Source: SW10 sp965657795 (GTDB taxonomy: Bacteria; Verrucomicrobiota; Verrucomicrobiia; Verrucomicrobiales; Akkermansiaceae). Taken from it: a stretch of DNA of 6,043 nt. The DNA is taken from NCBI GenBank assembly GCA_965657795.1, contig CBFHQJ010000179.1, positions 1 through 6,043 of the forward strand, in the 5' to 3' direction. Made by a program: the position numbers and the translations under genes. Below the pieces are notes generated by a model, which was given only the letters and a program-made list of their open reading frames with translations, was not told where the DNA came from and did not search any database. This document shows positions 5,988 through 6,043 of the stretch, piece by piece. The first letter of the stretch is position 1. Each line of letters opens with the position of its first letter.

Positions 5988-6043
5988 AATGATTCTGACT
6001 GTGAAGCCTAACCTACCAGGAGGACTTTGTCACTCCGGGAATC
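5988..6043. other. Window edge: no supported gene; possible hairpin
   Basis: No gene can be supported here. On the - strand two frames run in from the edge and soon stop, one ending GVTKSSW and one ending DKVLLVG; either could be the C-terminus of a gene outside the window. Bases 6016-6038 form an imperfect hairpin (CC, GGAG and GAC pairing with GTC, CTCC and GG around a TTT loop, with a bulged A on each side). Confidence 0.2.

Noticed and set aside
5989..6043. Possible + strand gene start at the right edge (ATG at 5989, open to the end)
   Set aside because: Only 18 codons are visible, there is no ribosome-binding site, and the start overlaps the foot of a - strand terminator.

Overview
The window is a compact stretch of bacterial chromosome of medium to moderately high GC. 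It holds five protein-coding genes: three on the + strand (about 63 to 4115), then two on the - strand (5943 down to 4273) that converge on them. No RNA gene, CRISPR array, insertion sequence or phage gene is visible. I infer a member of the Verrucomicrobiota or a relative. The main basis is a TGTTC-N4-GAAC palindrome immediately before a DNA-repair operon, which resembles the LexA operator I recall for that phylum. The gene types and the lack of clear Shine-Dalgarno sites are compatible. No phylogenetic marker gene is present, so this is a moderate inference only.

Region 1 to about 1319 encodes a class B penicillin-binding protein (cell-wall transpeptidase). Its catalytic domain is recognisable, but the 5' end is odd. 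The conserved frame runs well upstream of its first ATG (420) to a stop at 60-62, and no ATG, GTG or TTG lies in between. There is no membrane anchor, the dimerisation domain is very short, and the usual KTG motif reads KTR.

Region 1366 to 4115 is the most interesting part. A candidate LexA box ends one base before the start codon of a radical-SAM protein of the DNA modification/repair type linked to uracil-DNA glycosylases. Three bases after it follows a fusion of a DUF4130 domain with a UdgX-like uracil-DNA glycosylase that keeps the histidine used by UdgX for covalent capture of DNA. Together they look like a two-gene, damage-inducible DNA-repair operon whose chemistry is only partly known.

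Region 4116 to 4272 is the convergent intergenic gap. It holds a perfect 21-bp inverted repeat whose arms are themselves palindromic. On the - strand the repeat is followed by six T residues, so it is a good rho-independent terminator for the gene to its right, and it may also be a REP-like repeat.

Region 4273 to 5943 (- strand) is a two-gene unit: a small FmdB-type zinc-ribbon protein, then a CNNM/CorC-type membrane protein with CBS domains. A second hairpin terminator lies only about 15 bases upstream of the fmdB-like start codon. It probably ends a gene outside the window.
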